A stretch of 11,782 nt of DNA, taken from NCBI GenBank assembly GCA_017965685.1, contig JAGCPM010000128.1, positions 1 to 11,782 on the forward strand, in the 5' to 3' direction. Positions 5,720-11,782 of this stretch are shown here, one piece after another (the first letter of the stretch is position 1; each line of letters opens with the position of its first letter). Source of the DNA: Kiritimatiellia bacterium. Lineage in GTDB: Bacteria; Verrucomicrobiota; Kiritimatiellia; RFP12; UBA1067. The notes beneath the pieces were generated by a model. It was not told where the DNA came from. It was given only the letters and a program-made list of their open reading frames with translations, and made no database searches. The translations under genes were made by a program, and so were the position numbers.

Positions 5720-6901
5720 TCACAGGCAAAGGCGGTAGATGGCGGCGACGTCATCCTCGGTAAGCGGCTTGAACGCGCCGAGCGTGTTGCCGCAAAGATT
5801 CATCGTCTTGACGAGAAGCGGAATGTCCTCCTCCCGCGCGCCAAGTTCGGCAATCGTAAGCGGCATGCCGAGAGACTTGAGCCATTCGCGAAACGCCGCG
5901 ATGCCGTCCAGCGCGGCCTTTGCGTCCGGCTCGTTGAAGCCGACACCGAAAACGTTCCGGGCGAAGCGTGCGAACCTCACGTCGTCAGCATCGTGCACGA
6001 ATGTCATCCACGCGGGCATTACGACGGCGAGCCCGGCGCCGTGCGCGCAGTCGTAGAGAGCCGACAACTCGTGCTCCATGCCATGGCTGGACCAGTCCTG
6101 TACGCGTCCCGCGCCGCATATGTCGTTGTGCGCAAGCGTACCGGCCCACATTATGTTCGCGCGCGCCTGATAGTCGCCGGGGTTCGCCATCACCTTCGCG
6201 CCTTCCTCGACGATCGTGCGCATTACCGCCTCGCAGAGGTTGTCCGTGAGCGCCACATCCTTGGTTGGCGAGAAGTAGCGCTCGCAAAGGTGCGCAAGCA
6301 TGTCCGTGATGCCGCATGCCGTTTGATAGGCGCTCAGGCTCGTCGTGAGCTCCGGATTCATCACCGCGAACTTGGGACGCAATATGCCGGCACCGGCTCC
6401 GCGCTTCAGATTCTCGGGCTCGAGGTTGACGACGGTATTGCCCGAAGCTTCGCTGCCCGCGGCCGCGATGGTCAGCACCACGCCGACAGGGAGCGCCGCC
6501 GGAATCACGGGACGAACCTTGACTTCGCGACCGACGTAGTACTTGCGCCATTCGCCACCGTTGGCCGCGCCGATTGCGATGCCTTTCGCTGAGTCTATCA
6601 CGCTGCCGCCGCCCACGGCGAGAAGAAAATCGACACCTTCAGCCATCGCCAGGCGAATGCCTTCTTCGACGAGAGAACTGCGCGGATTCGGCTTTACGCC
6701 GCCAAGCTCGACGAACTCCACGCCCGCCGCGGCGAGAGACGCCTTGATGCGATCCAAAAGACCGCTGCGGACTGCGCTGCCGCCGCCGAAATGCACCAGC
6801 GCCTTGCGCCCGCCAAAGCGTCGCACAAGTTCGCCCGTCTGCGCCTCCTTACCTTTGCCGAACGCGAAATATGTTGGCGACCAATAGTCGAAGTCTATCA
6901 T
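5720..6901 (-). CDS. iron-containing alcohol dehydrogenase (YqhD/butanol dehydrogenase type)
   Basis: A 393-aa group III alcohol dehydrogenase, full length for the family, which reduces aldehydes to alcohols with NAD(P)H using a bound divalent metal. The nucleotide-binding loop GGGSVIDSAKG is at residues 97-107. Metal ligands fit D200 and H204 (GITDMLAH), H273 (SSHGMEHELS) and H287 (DCAHGAG); H277 is the additional histidine of this family. The N-terminus (FDYWSPTYFAFGKG) and the SSHGMEHELSALYD block resemble YqhD and BdhA more than propanediol oxidoreductases. The ATG at 6901 follows AAAGGAG. The stop is about 40 bp upstream of the merR promoter, with no obvious terminator between, so some readthrough into the merR-lar operon is possible. 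Its aldehyde substrate is unknown, but it fits the aldehyde theme of the neighbouring AdhR-type regulator and aldo/keto reductase. Confidence 0.94.
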   Translation of the reverse strand: MIDFDYWSPTYFAFGKGKEAQTGELVRRFGGRKALVHFGGGSAVRSGLLDRIKASLAAAGVEFVELGGVKPNPRSSLVEEGIRLAMAEGVDFLLAVGGGSVIDSAKGIAIGAANGGEWRKYYVGREVKVRPVIPAALPVGVVLTIAAAGSEASGNTVVNLEPENLKRGAGAGILRPKFAVMNPELTTSLSAYQTACGITDMLAHLCERYFSPTKDVALTDNLCEAVMRTIVEEGAKVMANPGDYQARANIMWAGTLAHNDICGAGRVQDWSSHGMEHELSALYDCAHGAGLAVVMPAWMTFVHDADDVRFARFARNVFGVGFNEPDAKAALDGIAAFREWLKSLGMPLTIAELGAREEDIPLLVKTMNLCGNTLGAFKPLTEDDVAAIYRLCL

Positions 6902-6937
6902 TTTTTACGTCTCCTTTATTTCATTGTCTCCAAATGA

Positions 6938-7348
6938 TTATCCACAAATCCACTTACCGACAACGGGAATGCGCCGTATGAGGATCGCCGCGAGCGACGA
7001 GCAGGCGAAAGTTACTGCGGCTGTCGCAAGAATCGCAAGTGGAGTCGGAAGATGCCGACACAGCGCCACAGATACAGGCGCTAGAATGAACATGTGCATG
7101 AGATACATCCCGTACGAGGCCTCTGAAACGGGACGCACCGCCTTCTGGTAGAGCCATCCGCAGAAGTTCACCTTTCTGAAGACCATGAACACCGCAATCG
7201 TCGTGAGCGCGACGCCGAGCGAGCAATACTCGATGCTCGTCTCCATCACGACAGCAGTCGAATACGGCGCGGAGCCGATCCACAGCCCCACGAGATATCG
7301 CAAGACGCTTCCGACACCACCACCGATAAAGACAAACAGTGCGTTCAT
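6938..7348 (-). pseudogene. chimeric ORF: CrcB N-terminus joined to acyltransferase-3 C-terminus
   Basis: A 136-aa open frame made of two unrelated parts. Residues 1 to about 26 (start MNALFVFIGGGVGSVLRYL) read as the first helix of CrcB/Fluc fluoride channels, with the GGGxGSxLRY signature. From about residue 30 to the end it reads as the last third of an acyltransferase-3 (OatA-like) membrane protein: a helix ending in TIAVFMVFRKV, then VSEASYGMYLMHMFIL, and a final helix followed by basic residues. Neither protein is complete: CrcB lacks its remaining helices, and the acyltransferase lacks its N-terminal catalytic histidine region. AGAGG lies 8 bases before the ATG, so it may be translated, but neither parental activity is expected. 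I read it as a deletion fusion. A functional novel small membrane protein cannot be excluded. Confidence 0.68.
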
Positions 7349-7359
7349 TGCTCCAGCCT

Positions 7360-7455
7360 CTAGCCATTGTCGTTGCGATAGATCATGTTGTACGTGCCGA
7401 TCATCAGCACGGGCATAGGGAACATCCAGTTCTTAACTCCAAGATTCTTCTTCAT
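7360..7455 (-). pseudogene. truncated flavin reductase-like gene, N-terminal remnant
   Basis: A 31-codon frame starting MKKNLGVKNWMFPMPVL, which I recognise as the conserved opening of flavin reductase/FMN-binding split-barrel proteins (normally about 190-200 aa). The match continues through MIGTY and is then lost: eight unrelated codons (MIYRNDNG preceded by Asn) lead to a TAG stop. A proper AAGGAG site precedes the ATG by 7 bases, and a promoter lies further upstream, so the front end of a once-expressed gene is intact. The rest of the gene is not found elsewhere in the window. The next feature is also a truncated gene, only 11 bp on, suggesting that both arose from deletions in the same place. 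Confidence 0.72.
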
Positions 7456-7536
7456 GTCAGTTCTCCTTAAATGTGTATTATCGGTCATCATCGCGCCTTC
7501 CCCTGATTGTTCATTGTCTTTTCCTTTGTCTTTCAG

Positions 7537-7564
7537 ATTATACCCCAGCTCTCCTTTTGAGCAA
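7537..7564 (-). promoter_or_regulatory. probable promoter upstream of the flavin reductase remnant
   Basis: Minus-strand -10 TATAAT (7537-7542) and -35 TTGCTC (7559-7564) with a 16-bp spacer. The -10 overlaps the stop codon of the upstream 192-aa gene. It would give a leader of about 75 bases before the remnant's ATG at 7455; the leader contains an 8-codon ORF starting with ATG. The good -10 supports it, while the -35 match is moderate. Confidence 0.5.
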
Positions 7565-8116
7565 CGACAGGGCAAATTCAATCGAGTCATCGTTCCAGAA
7601 AGCGCAGACAATCTCCGAGCGGTAGCCGTTCTTGATGCGAATCTTCCGCACGAACGGATTGTTGGCAAGCGGCATGTGAAACTGAATGTTCGGTTTTTTC
7701 TCCAGTCTGCTGTCTGTGATTTCCGTGTCGGCGCGGAGTTCAAATCGCTTAGTACGCCCAATGCCCCACAGCTTTGCCGAATAGCTGCCGCTGCCATGCT
7801 CCAGCACAAGTCTACGAGTGCCGAACAGCATCAGAAGGATGCCATACCAGATGAAGATTGAAACTACCAGAAAAGGAATACCGAAAAACAACGGCATGTA
7901 GTTCATTGGATGAGTGTCATGTTGCAGGAACGGCATGACATAGCAACCGAATATGGACATTCCGCTCCAAACAGACATAAAGGGAATCAGGAACAGCAGA
8001 ATCGGCTCGAACTTCCAGTAACGAAGTTCTATGCGCCCGCTATCCATGTCGCGGAACATCTTTAGATGTCGCGGCAGAAGCTTTCCGTCATATGTCTGTT
8101 CCGACAACTCCGTCAT
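7538..8116 (-). CDS. hypothetical membrane protein with two helices and a C-terminal soluble domain
   Basis: I do not recognise this 192-aa protein. Residues 1-35 are polar and probably cytoplasmic. Two long hydrophobic segments follow (about 36-62 and 74-99, ending before RRLVLEHGSGSYSAK). The C-terminal half (about 101-192) is rich in alternating hydrophobic and charged residues (LWGIGRTKRFELRAD, FVRKIRIKNGYRSEIVCAF), suggesting a beta-rich soluble domain of the membrane-anchored PH-like kind; that fold is a guess. A GGGGAGG motif lies 10 bases before the ATG, supporting this start. The ATG overlaps by 4 bases the stop of a 15-codon ORF. Its stop codon is shared with the -10 box of the next promoter. 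Confidence 0.75.
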   Translation of the reverse strand: MTELSEQTYDGKLLPRHLKMFRDMDSGRIELRYWKFEPILLFLIPFMSVWSGMSIFGCYVMPFLQHDTHPMNYMPLFFGIPFLVVSIFIWYGILLMLFGTRRLVLEHGSGSYSAKLWGIGRTKRFELRADTEITDSRLEKKPNIQFHMPLANNPFVRKIRIKNGYRSEIVCAFWNDDSIEFALSLLKRRAGV

Positions 8117-8160
8117 TGTTTGCCTACCTCCCCGGTTTTCACAAGTTCAAATCTCTTCAT
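8113..8160 (-). CDS. possible 15-aa leader ORF (MKRFELVKTGEVGKQ)
   Basis: A very short frame between the amidohydrolase gene and the 192-aa membrane protein gene. Its TGA overlaps the downstream ATG as ATGA, the arrangement used for translational coupling. The purine-rich GGAAAGAAG just before its ATG is a weak Shine-Dalgarno site. It may be a leader peptide, a remnant or chance; no homologue is recognised. Confidence 0.25.
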   Translation of the reverse strand: MKRFELVKTGEVGKQ

Positions 8161-8197
8161 CTTCTTTCCATCCCGCTCGTTTCATACGAGTTCCTCT

Positions 8198-8929
8198 CTA
8201 TTGACCCAGCGACATAAGACGTGCTATGTTGTCGTGAAATATGTTGCGCAAATCTGCTTCCGGAAGATGTGTTGCGCGTGACTTCTCGATTTCCACGCTT
8301 GGCTCGTGGAATGGCGAGTCTATTCCGAACAGGACGCGGTCGTGCCCCACCATGTCGTATGCTTCGCGGATTTTCACGCTCATCGACGTTCCCGACGTCT
8401 CCAGATAGATGTTCGGGTATCTTTTTGCGACCTTCAGCGCAGCATCAACGTAAACCCCATGCGCGTGCCCCATGTGAAGAAGCACAATTGGAACTGACGG
8501 ATGCCGCTCTGCGAGCCAGCCGATTTGCCAAGGCAACGAATACGGCGGATGTCCGCTGTGGACAAATACGGGTATGTTCAGTTCCCCCGCGAGTTCGACT
8601 ACCGGATCGACAAACGTGTCATCAGCGCAATATGCATCAAAGAGCGGGTGGAGTTTGATTGCGCGGAAGTTCTCCTTCTCAACAAAACGGCGAATGTCGG
8701 CAATCACGGCCAAAGACTTCGGATTGACCCATGCAACGGGAACGATGAGATCGGGAGCCTTCTGAAATGCGCTGATGACCGCCTCATTGCCGGATGGTCC
8801 CTCGCCCGTCAGCAGTGTCTTTTCAATGTCAAATTCGGACATCTGGTCTTTGAGCCGTTCAACGTCAAAATCAAACCTCGCCCACGAGCCGAAATTGCCG
8901 ATGTGAGAATGTGCGTCAATAATTTTCAT
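8198..8929 (-). CDS. amidohydrolase-2 family metal-dependent hydrolase
   Basis: A 243-aa TIM-barrel hydrolase of the amidohydrolase-related family (PF04909 type, which includes ACMSD-like decarboxylases and lactone/amide hydrolases). The metal-binding pattern is complete: H7-x-H9 at the first strand (IDAHSHIG), H94 next to K92 (IKLHP), H124 (VFVHSGHP), H152 (LLHMGH) and D204 (FGIDSP). No signal peptide is present, so it is cytoplasmic. At 243 residues it is on the short side for the family but lacks nothing essential. The substrate cannot be inferred. The ATG at 8929 overlaps the stop of a 21-codon ORF (ATGA), and only a weak AAAGG precedes it, so initiation may depend on coupling to that small ORF. 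Confidence 0.9.
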   Translation of the reverse strand: MKIIDAHSHIGNFGSWARFDFDVERLKDQMSEFDIEKTLLTGEGPSGNEAVISAFQKAPDLIVPVAWVNPKSLAVIADIRRFVEKENFRAIKLHPLFDAYCADDTFVDPVVELAGELNIPVFVHSGHPPYSLPWQIGWLAERHPSVPIVLLHMGHAHGVYVDAALKVAKRYPNIYLETSGTSMSVKIREAYDMVGHDRVLFGIDSPFHEPSVEIEKSRATHLPEADLRNIFHDNIARLMSLGQ

Positions 8930-8991
8930 TTAGATAGGCCTTTCAGCAAATCTTCGTATATCTTCGCATCGTATTCCGAGAAGCCTGCCAT
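8926..8991 (-). CDS. possible 21-aa small ORF coupled to the amidohydrolase
   Basis: The frame runs ATG to TGA, with a GGAG motif 8 bases before the ATG and an in-frame TAG immediately before it, so the start is well defined. The product (beginning MAGFSEYDAKIYEDLL, ending KGLSK) is acidic in the middle and would form an amphipathic helix. Its stop overlaps the amidohydrolase start as ATGA. It could be a real small protein, a coupling leader, or the surviving end of a lost gene. No family is recognised. Confidence 0.4.
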   Translation of the reverse strand: MAGFSEYDAKIYEDLLKGLSK

Positions 8992-9015
8992 CTATCGCGC
9001 TCCGAGAGTATTCGC

Positions 9016-9651
9016 CTATAAGCAAGAAACGGACTTTCCGCCTATCTCGACATCGGTTATGACGATTTCGCCGTCTTTCACACGGTACACGGCGACTGCG
9101 CCTTTGCCATACTGCGCGACGGCCTTTCGCAACGCCTCCTCTGCAACAGACGCAAGGTGCTCGTTCATGAACAGCTGATCCGGCATCGAAACTATGGCCA
9201 TGAGCGGCGAGGCATCCCGACGCTTTGCGAAATCTTTATAGGATTCACCAGCCGACCTGTTGGCCCAGCGCACTGAATGCTCCACCTGCACCCTCTTGGG
9301 TTTGATCCAGACACCTCCGTCGTCCTTCGGCGAATCAGCCACCGCCGCGACACGCCAAAGCCCGTTGGTCGATTGCTCAAGCTCCGCGAAAACACCATTG
9401 TTGTGCCTTGAGTGAATCTCCCACGCCCGACCGTCAACACGTTCCAGAAGATTGTCGCATTCTTCCGACACCTCAACTCTGAGGTAGCGGCCGCGGAACG
9501 GGTCCGACGGGTCATAGGCCGAGCACTTGAGGCGCACCTCAATGCCATTGCGCACGATGTCCTCATAACGCCAGATGAGCCATCCGATCGCCACGCACTG
9601 GACGGCGAGCACGGCCACGATGAGCGCCGCCTTATTGACATTCGGCTTCAT
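9016..9651 (-). CDS. GDYXXLXY-domain protein (membrane-anchored)
   Basis: A 211-aa protein with one N-terminal membrane segment (about residues 8-27) and an extracytoplasmic domain that carries a variant of the GDYXXLXY-family signature, DPFRGRYLRVE (50-60). The function of this family is not established. Its genes regularly sit next to DUF2157/DUF4401 membrane protein genes, as here, so the two products are probably partners in the envelope. The ATG at 9651 lies 2 bases after the upstream TGA. A GTG two codons earlier (9657) would overlap that stop as GTGA, and the G-rich stretch upstream can serve either start. The longer frame to 9717 is shadowed by the upstream gene and is not used. There is no lipobox. 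Confidence 0.82.
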   Translation of the reverse strand: MKPNVNKAALIVAVLAVQCVAIGWLIWRYEDIVRNGIEVRLKCSAYDPSDPFRGRYLRVEVSEECDNLLERVDGRAWEIHSRHNNGVFAELEQSTNGLWRVAAVADSPKDDGGVWIKPKRVQVEHSVRWANRSAGESYKDFAKRRDASPLMAIVSMPDQLFMNEHLASVAEEALRKAVAQYGKGAVAVYRVKDGEIVITDVEIGGKSVSCL

Positions 9652-9653
9652 CT

Positions 9654-10721
9654 TCACGCCCCCCTCTTTCTGAATCGGACCAGAACCACATTGAGAGCCG
9701 TAAGCGCCAATCCACACGAAATCAGCACTATGCCTTTCATCGTGAACGACGCATTGCTGGCTAGGAACTTGGCCAATACCAGCCAGAAAAACGTTACGGC
9801 TCCGATGTTGGCGTAAGCCGGGCGCAATCTGTCAACACCAAACACGATTATGCCAATCGCTATGACTATCGCCACCCAATATGCGCCAGGGTCATCGAAG
9901 AACGGCGTCCACAGCGAGGCGCAACACGCGACAATCGTGCCGACGATGCACCATGGAGAGAGCCTGAAGAAATGCCCCGCCGCAACTACTATCGCAGCAC
10001 ATATCCAGTATACGGATGTAAGCATGAATTCATGTGAGATTGGCAGCGTCACCGCCAGAACAAGAGCCAGTCCAAAGGAATAAACCAGCCCTGTAGCGAT
10101 GTGTGCCATGGTTCTTGCCGCCTTCGGCAAATCGCTGCGGACAAGCGCGACCAGCGCAGGAAGCGAAAGAGCCATAAGCGCCGCGGATTTCACGCCGAGA
10201 GCCATGGACTCGCCATTGACAGTCTTGCTTGAGATGCCCCAGACTATGGCAAAGACCGGCCAAAGTGCTGTCGTCGCAACCGAACGCGTGACCCAAACGA
10301 CAGGCAGCGAAAGAAGCGCGACGAGCAGCACCAGTCCCGGCACAGACCCGCCGACCTGATATGTCTGCGCGACGAGGGAGGTCCCGGCTATTATGGATAT
10401 GCACCACAATATTCCAAGCGGCTCCCACAACGATTTCGCCCGCCAGCCTTTAGCGCCCGCAATCACGGCCGCAACGCCGCAAACGAGCGTCGGCGCAACG
10501 GAAACGGCGGCACGCGCCGCACGGCCGAGTTCATCCCAGTGTGCCGCGAAAAGCGCGATTATGCCAAGCCCTGTCATCAGGGCGCCGAATGCTCCGGCGA
10601 TGATCGCACCCCATGAGAGGCGGCCTTCGCCGAGTTCGGCCAAGAGTTCGCGCCGCCGCTTCTTCAGTTCCGCGATATTGAGGTCTATCGCCTCAATATC
10701 GCGTTTGATCCGTTCGTTCAT
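9654..10721 (-). CDS. DUF2157-type polytopic membrane protein
   Basis: A 355-aa integral membrane protein. Residues 1-32 are highly charged (ERIKRDIEAIDLNIAELKKR) and likely form a short coiled coil in the cytoplasm. The DUF2157-like block follows (WGAIIAGAFGALMTGLGIIALFAAHWDEL, read across about residues 37-65), then roughly ten further hydrophobic helices to a basic C-terminus (VRFRKRGA). No enzymatic motif is visible. The ATG at 10721 is chosen because the frame upstream of it overlaps the rubredoxin-domain gene and lacks membrane-protein character; a GGGGAG motif lies 10 bases before it. It is directly followed by its usual companion, the GDYXXLXY protein gene. The DUF2157 assignment rests on recognition of the N-terminal block. 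Confidence 0.82.
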   Translation of the reverse strand: MNERIKRDIEAIDLNIAELKKRRRELLAELGEGRLSWGAIIAGAFGALMTGLGIIALFAAHWDELGRAARAAVSVAPTLVCGVAAVIAGAKGWRAKSLWEPLGILWCISIIAGTSLVAQTYQVGGSVPGLVLLVALLSLPVVWVTRSVATTALWPVFAIVWGISSKTVNGESMALGVKSAALMALSLPALVALVRSDLPKAARTMAHIATGLVYSFGLALVLAVTLPISHEFMLTSVYWICAAIVVAAGHFFRLSPWCIVGTIVACCASLWTPFFDDPGAYWVAIVIAIGIIVFGVDRLRPAYANIGAVTFFWLVLAKFLASNASFTMKGIVLISCGLALTALNVVLVRFRKRGA

Positions 10722-10746
10722 CTTTGTGTTTCTCCCCGAGCAACCG

Positions 10747-11685
10747 TCAGGCGCGGTTGAACTTGTCCTTCGGCTGCCTGCAGCGCGGGCAGCGCCAGTC
10801 GGCTGGCAAGTCCTCGAACGCGACGCCGTCATGCTCAGCAGGGTCGTAGACATAGCCGCAGACCGAGCAGATGTACTTGCCAGTCGGGGTCTTGAACACG
10901 ATTTCTCCTGGAGGAATGATGGCCGGCGGATTCGCAAGATCGACTACGCGGTGAGCTTCCAGGCTTTCCAACGCTTCAGGCGTGTGGGTGCCAAGCCAGA
11001 CGGTCGGGCGCGCGGCGCAGAACGCGCGGCAGCGATCCAACGTTTCGTGCGCGGCGGCCTTGTCATCAAACACCACGGAAAGCTTGTTGCGGTAGAACGC
11101 AACATCCGTGTAGGTGACGTCGCCATGGATGAGATAGAAGAGTCCATCCGTTTCGACCGCAACGATGCAGTTGCCGGTGGTGTGGCCTGGCGCGAAGATA
11201 TAAGTAACGCCCTCGGCGATGCGCTGCGACAGCGGGAACTCGTAATATGGCCCATCCTGGAACGTGGCGACGGTCGGCTTGAACGGCTTGATTTCATCTG
11301 TCTCGGCCTCGGCAGCCGAGCAGATGATCTGGGCGTTCGGGAAAGCGCGCAGTTCGCCCGTATGGTCGGCGTGCTTGTGGGTGATGAGGATTTTAGAGAC
11401 CTGTTCCGGCTTGTAGCCGAGGTCGGCCAGCGCTTCGACATAGGGCTTTATGTATTTGCCGAGATAGATCGTGGCGTCCTTGTCGGGCGCAGCTTCCGGG
11501 AACTCGGCAGGAAGACCGGTATCTACGAGTATAACCTCGCTACCCGTGTCGATCACCCAGTTCTGCAGGCAGGAGCGGTATTTTACGGCAGGGTCGAGAC
11601 CTTCAGCGCCTTCGCCGCCAAGGGCAAATGGTTCGGTCATAAATCCGTTTTCTGTGAAACGGACGGGTTTGATTGTGATGCTCAT
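10747..11685 (-). CDS. metallo-beta-lactamase-fold hydrolase with C-terminal rubredoxin domain
   Basis: A 312-aa two-domain protein. Residues 1-250 form an MBL-fold hydrolase of the lactonase-like group: THKHADH (H103, H105, D107, H108), GHTTG (H168), HGD (D189) and GTHT (H234). Residues 270-312 are a compact rubredoxin with iron-binding C273-x2-C276-GY and CP(C299)-x2-C302. The HxHxDH motif is that of zinc hydrolases and differs from the HxExD di-iron site of flavodiiron proteins, and there is no flavodoxin domain, so this is not a standard flavorubredoxin. What the one-electron rubredoxin centre does beside a hydrolase site is unclear; redox control or a di-iron active site are options. The ATG follows AAAGGAG at 7 bases and has its own promoter. 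Confidence 0.93.
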   Translation of the reverse strand: MSITIKPVRFTENGFMTEPFALGGEGAEGLDPAVKYRSCLQNWVIDTGSEVILVDTGLPAEFPEAAPDKDATIYLGKYIKPYVEALADLGYKPEQVSKILITHKHADHTGELRAFPNAQIICSAAEAETDEIKPFKPTVATFQDGPYYEFPLSQRIAEGVTYIFAPGHTTGNCIVAVETDGLFYLIHGDVTYTDVAFYRNKLSVVFDDKAAAHETLDRCRAFCAARPTVWLGTHTPEALESLEAHRVVDLANPPAIIPPGEIVFKTPTGKYICSVCGYVYDPAEHDGVAFEDLPADWRCPRCRQPKDKFNRA

Positions 11686-11713
11686 GGTGTTGCTCCTTTA
11701 TTTAGATGGCAAC

Positions 11714-11742
11714 ATTATACCATATTTGGCCGAGCGCTTCAA
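11714..11742 (-). promoter_or_regulatory. sigma70-like promoter of the MBL-rubredoxin gene
   Basis: Minus-strand -35 TTGAAG (11737-11742) and -10 TATAAT (11714-11719) with an optimal 17-bp spacer. The start point would be near 11707, leaving a 20-odd-base leader with the AAAGGAG ribosome binding site before the ATG at 11685. It is the strongest candidate for the head of the transcript covering the right half of the window. Confidence 0.8.
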
Positions 11743-11782
11743 CCCGTAGAGCGCATTTCGCAGAAAAAATGTCCCCGCCCCC

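Noticed and set aside
5150..6592. 480-codon plus-strand open frame opposite merR and the alcohol dehydrogenase
   Set aside because: It spans two well-supported minus-strand genes and their promoter, has no ribosome binding site of note, and shows composition typical of antisense frames.
6902..6960. Possible promoter (TTGTCG ... GATAAT) before the alcohol dehydrogenase
   Set aside because: The spacer is only 15 bp and the -35 match is weak; not strong enough to annotate.
7349..7537. Fluoride (crcB-type) riboswitch upstream of the CrcB-like start
   Set aside because: No sequence resembling the conserved riboswitch core is seen before 7348; the upstream sequence is the flavin reductase remnant and its leader.
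8176..8190. Short inverted repeat CTCGT/ACGAG between the amidohydrolase and the 192-aa gene, as a terminator
   Set aside because: A 5-bp stem with a 5-base loop and no following T-run; no terminator is supported.
10722..10937. 72-codon N-terminal extension of the DUF2157 protein
   Set aside because: It overlaps the rubredoxin domain coding region in another frame and has Ser/Arg-rich shadow composition; the ATG at 10721 begins the plausible protein.
11731..11782. Hairpin (GCGCT/AGCGC) and the A-rich/G-rich edge at the window end, as terminator or mobile-element end
   Set aside because: The stem is 5 bp around an 11-base loop overlapping the -35 box, and the edge cuts the context; no terminal repeat partner is seen in the window.
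1..11782. tRNA, rRNA, CRISPR arrays, transposase genes
   Set aside because: None seen on reading both strands; no regularly spaced repeats and no transposase-like protein in any frame.

Overview
The window is a compact, GC-rich bacterial segment in which every supported gene lies on the minus strand, so gene order is read from high to low coordinates. Most intergenic gaps are under 100 bp and many start and stop codons overlap. The gene content points to an anaerobic, fermentative Gram-negative-type bacterium: rubredoxin and 4Fe-4S proteins, an iron-type alcohol dehydrogenase, an Fe-S aldo/keto reductase and nickel-pincer cofactor synthesis. A host- or sediment-associated anaerobe of the PVC group (Kiritimatiellae or Lentisphaerae-like) would fit, but no marker gene here proves the taxonomy.

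Right part (about 11782 to 7360): a sigma70-like promoter (11714-11742) drives a metallo-beta-lactamase-fold protein with a C-terminal rubredoxin domain. It is followed by a DUF2157-type multi-pass membrane protein and its usual partner, a GDYXXLXY-domain protein. Next come a tiny ORF overlapping an amidohydrolase-2 hydrolase, and then an unrecognised 192-aa membrane protein.

Middle (7455 to 6938): a scar made of gene pieces. A promoter and Shine-Dalgarno site lead into only the first ~22 codons of a flavin reductase-like protein. Next is an ORF whose first ~26 residues look like the N-terminus of the fluoride channel CrcB, joined in frame to the C-terminal part of an acyltransferase-3 membrane protein. 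A complete iron-containing (YqhD/BDH-type) alcohol dehydrogenase follows.

Left part (5680 to 1): a single tightly overlapped operon headed by a MerR-family regulator of the AdhR/NmlR type. Its promoter is a textbook MerR promoter: a 19-bp spacer containing a near-perfect inverted repeat, with the -10 box so close to the start codon that the message should be leaderless or nearly so. The operon continues with a small membrane protein that has His/Glu residues in or beside a membrane segment, then larE, larB and larC (the complete set for building the nickel-pincer nucleotide cofactor), an aldo/keto reductase with two C-terminal 4Fe-4S motifs, and a NapH-like membrane ferredoxin that runs off the window.

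Working model (inference): an aldehyde- or electrophile-sensing MerR regulator controls an NPN-cofactor operon together with an Fe-S aldo/keto reductase and a membrane Fe-S electron carrier, next to an aldehyde-reducing alcohol dehydrogenase. The apo-enzyme that would use the cofactor (a LarA-type racemase or epimerase) is not in the window.
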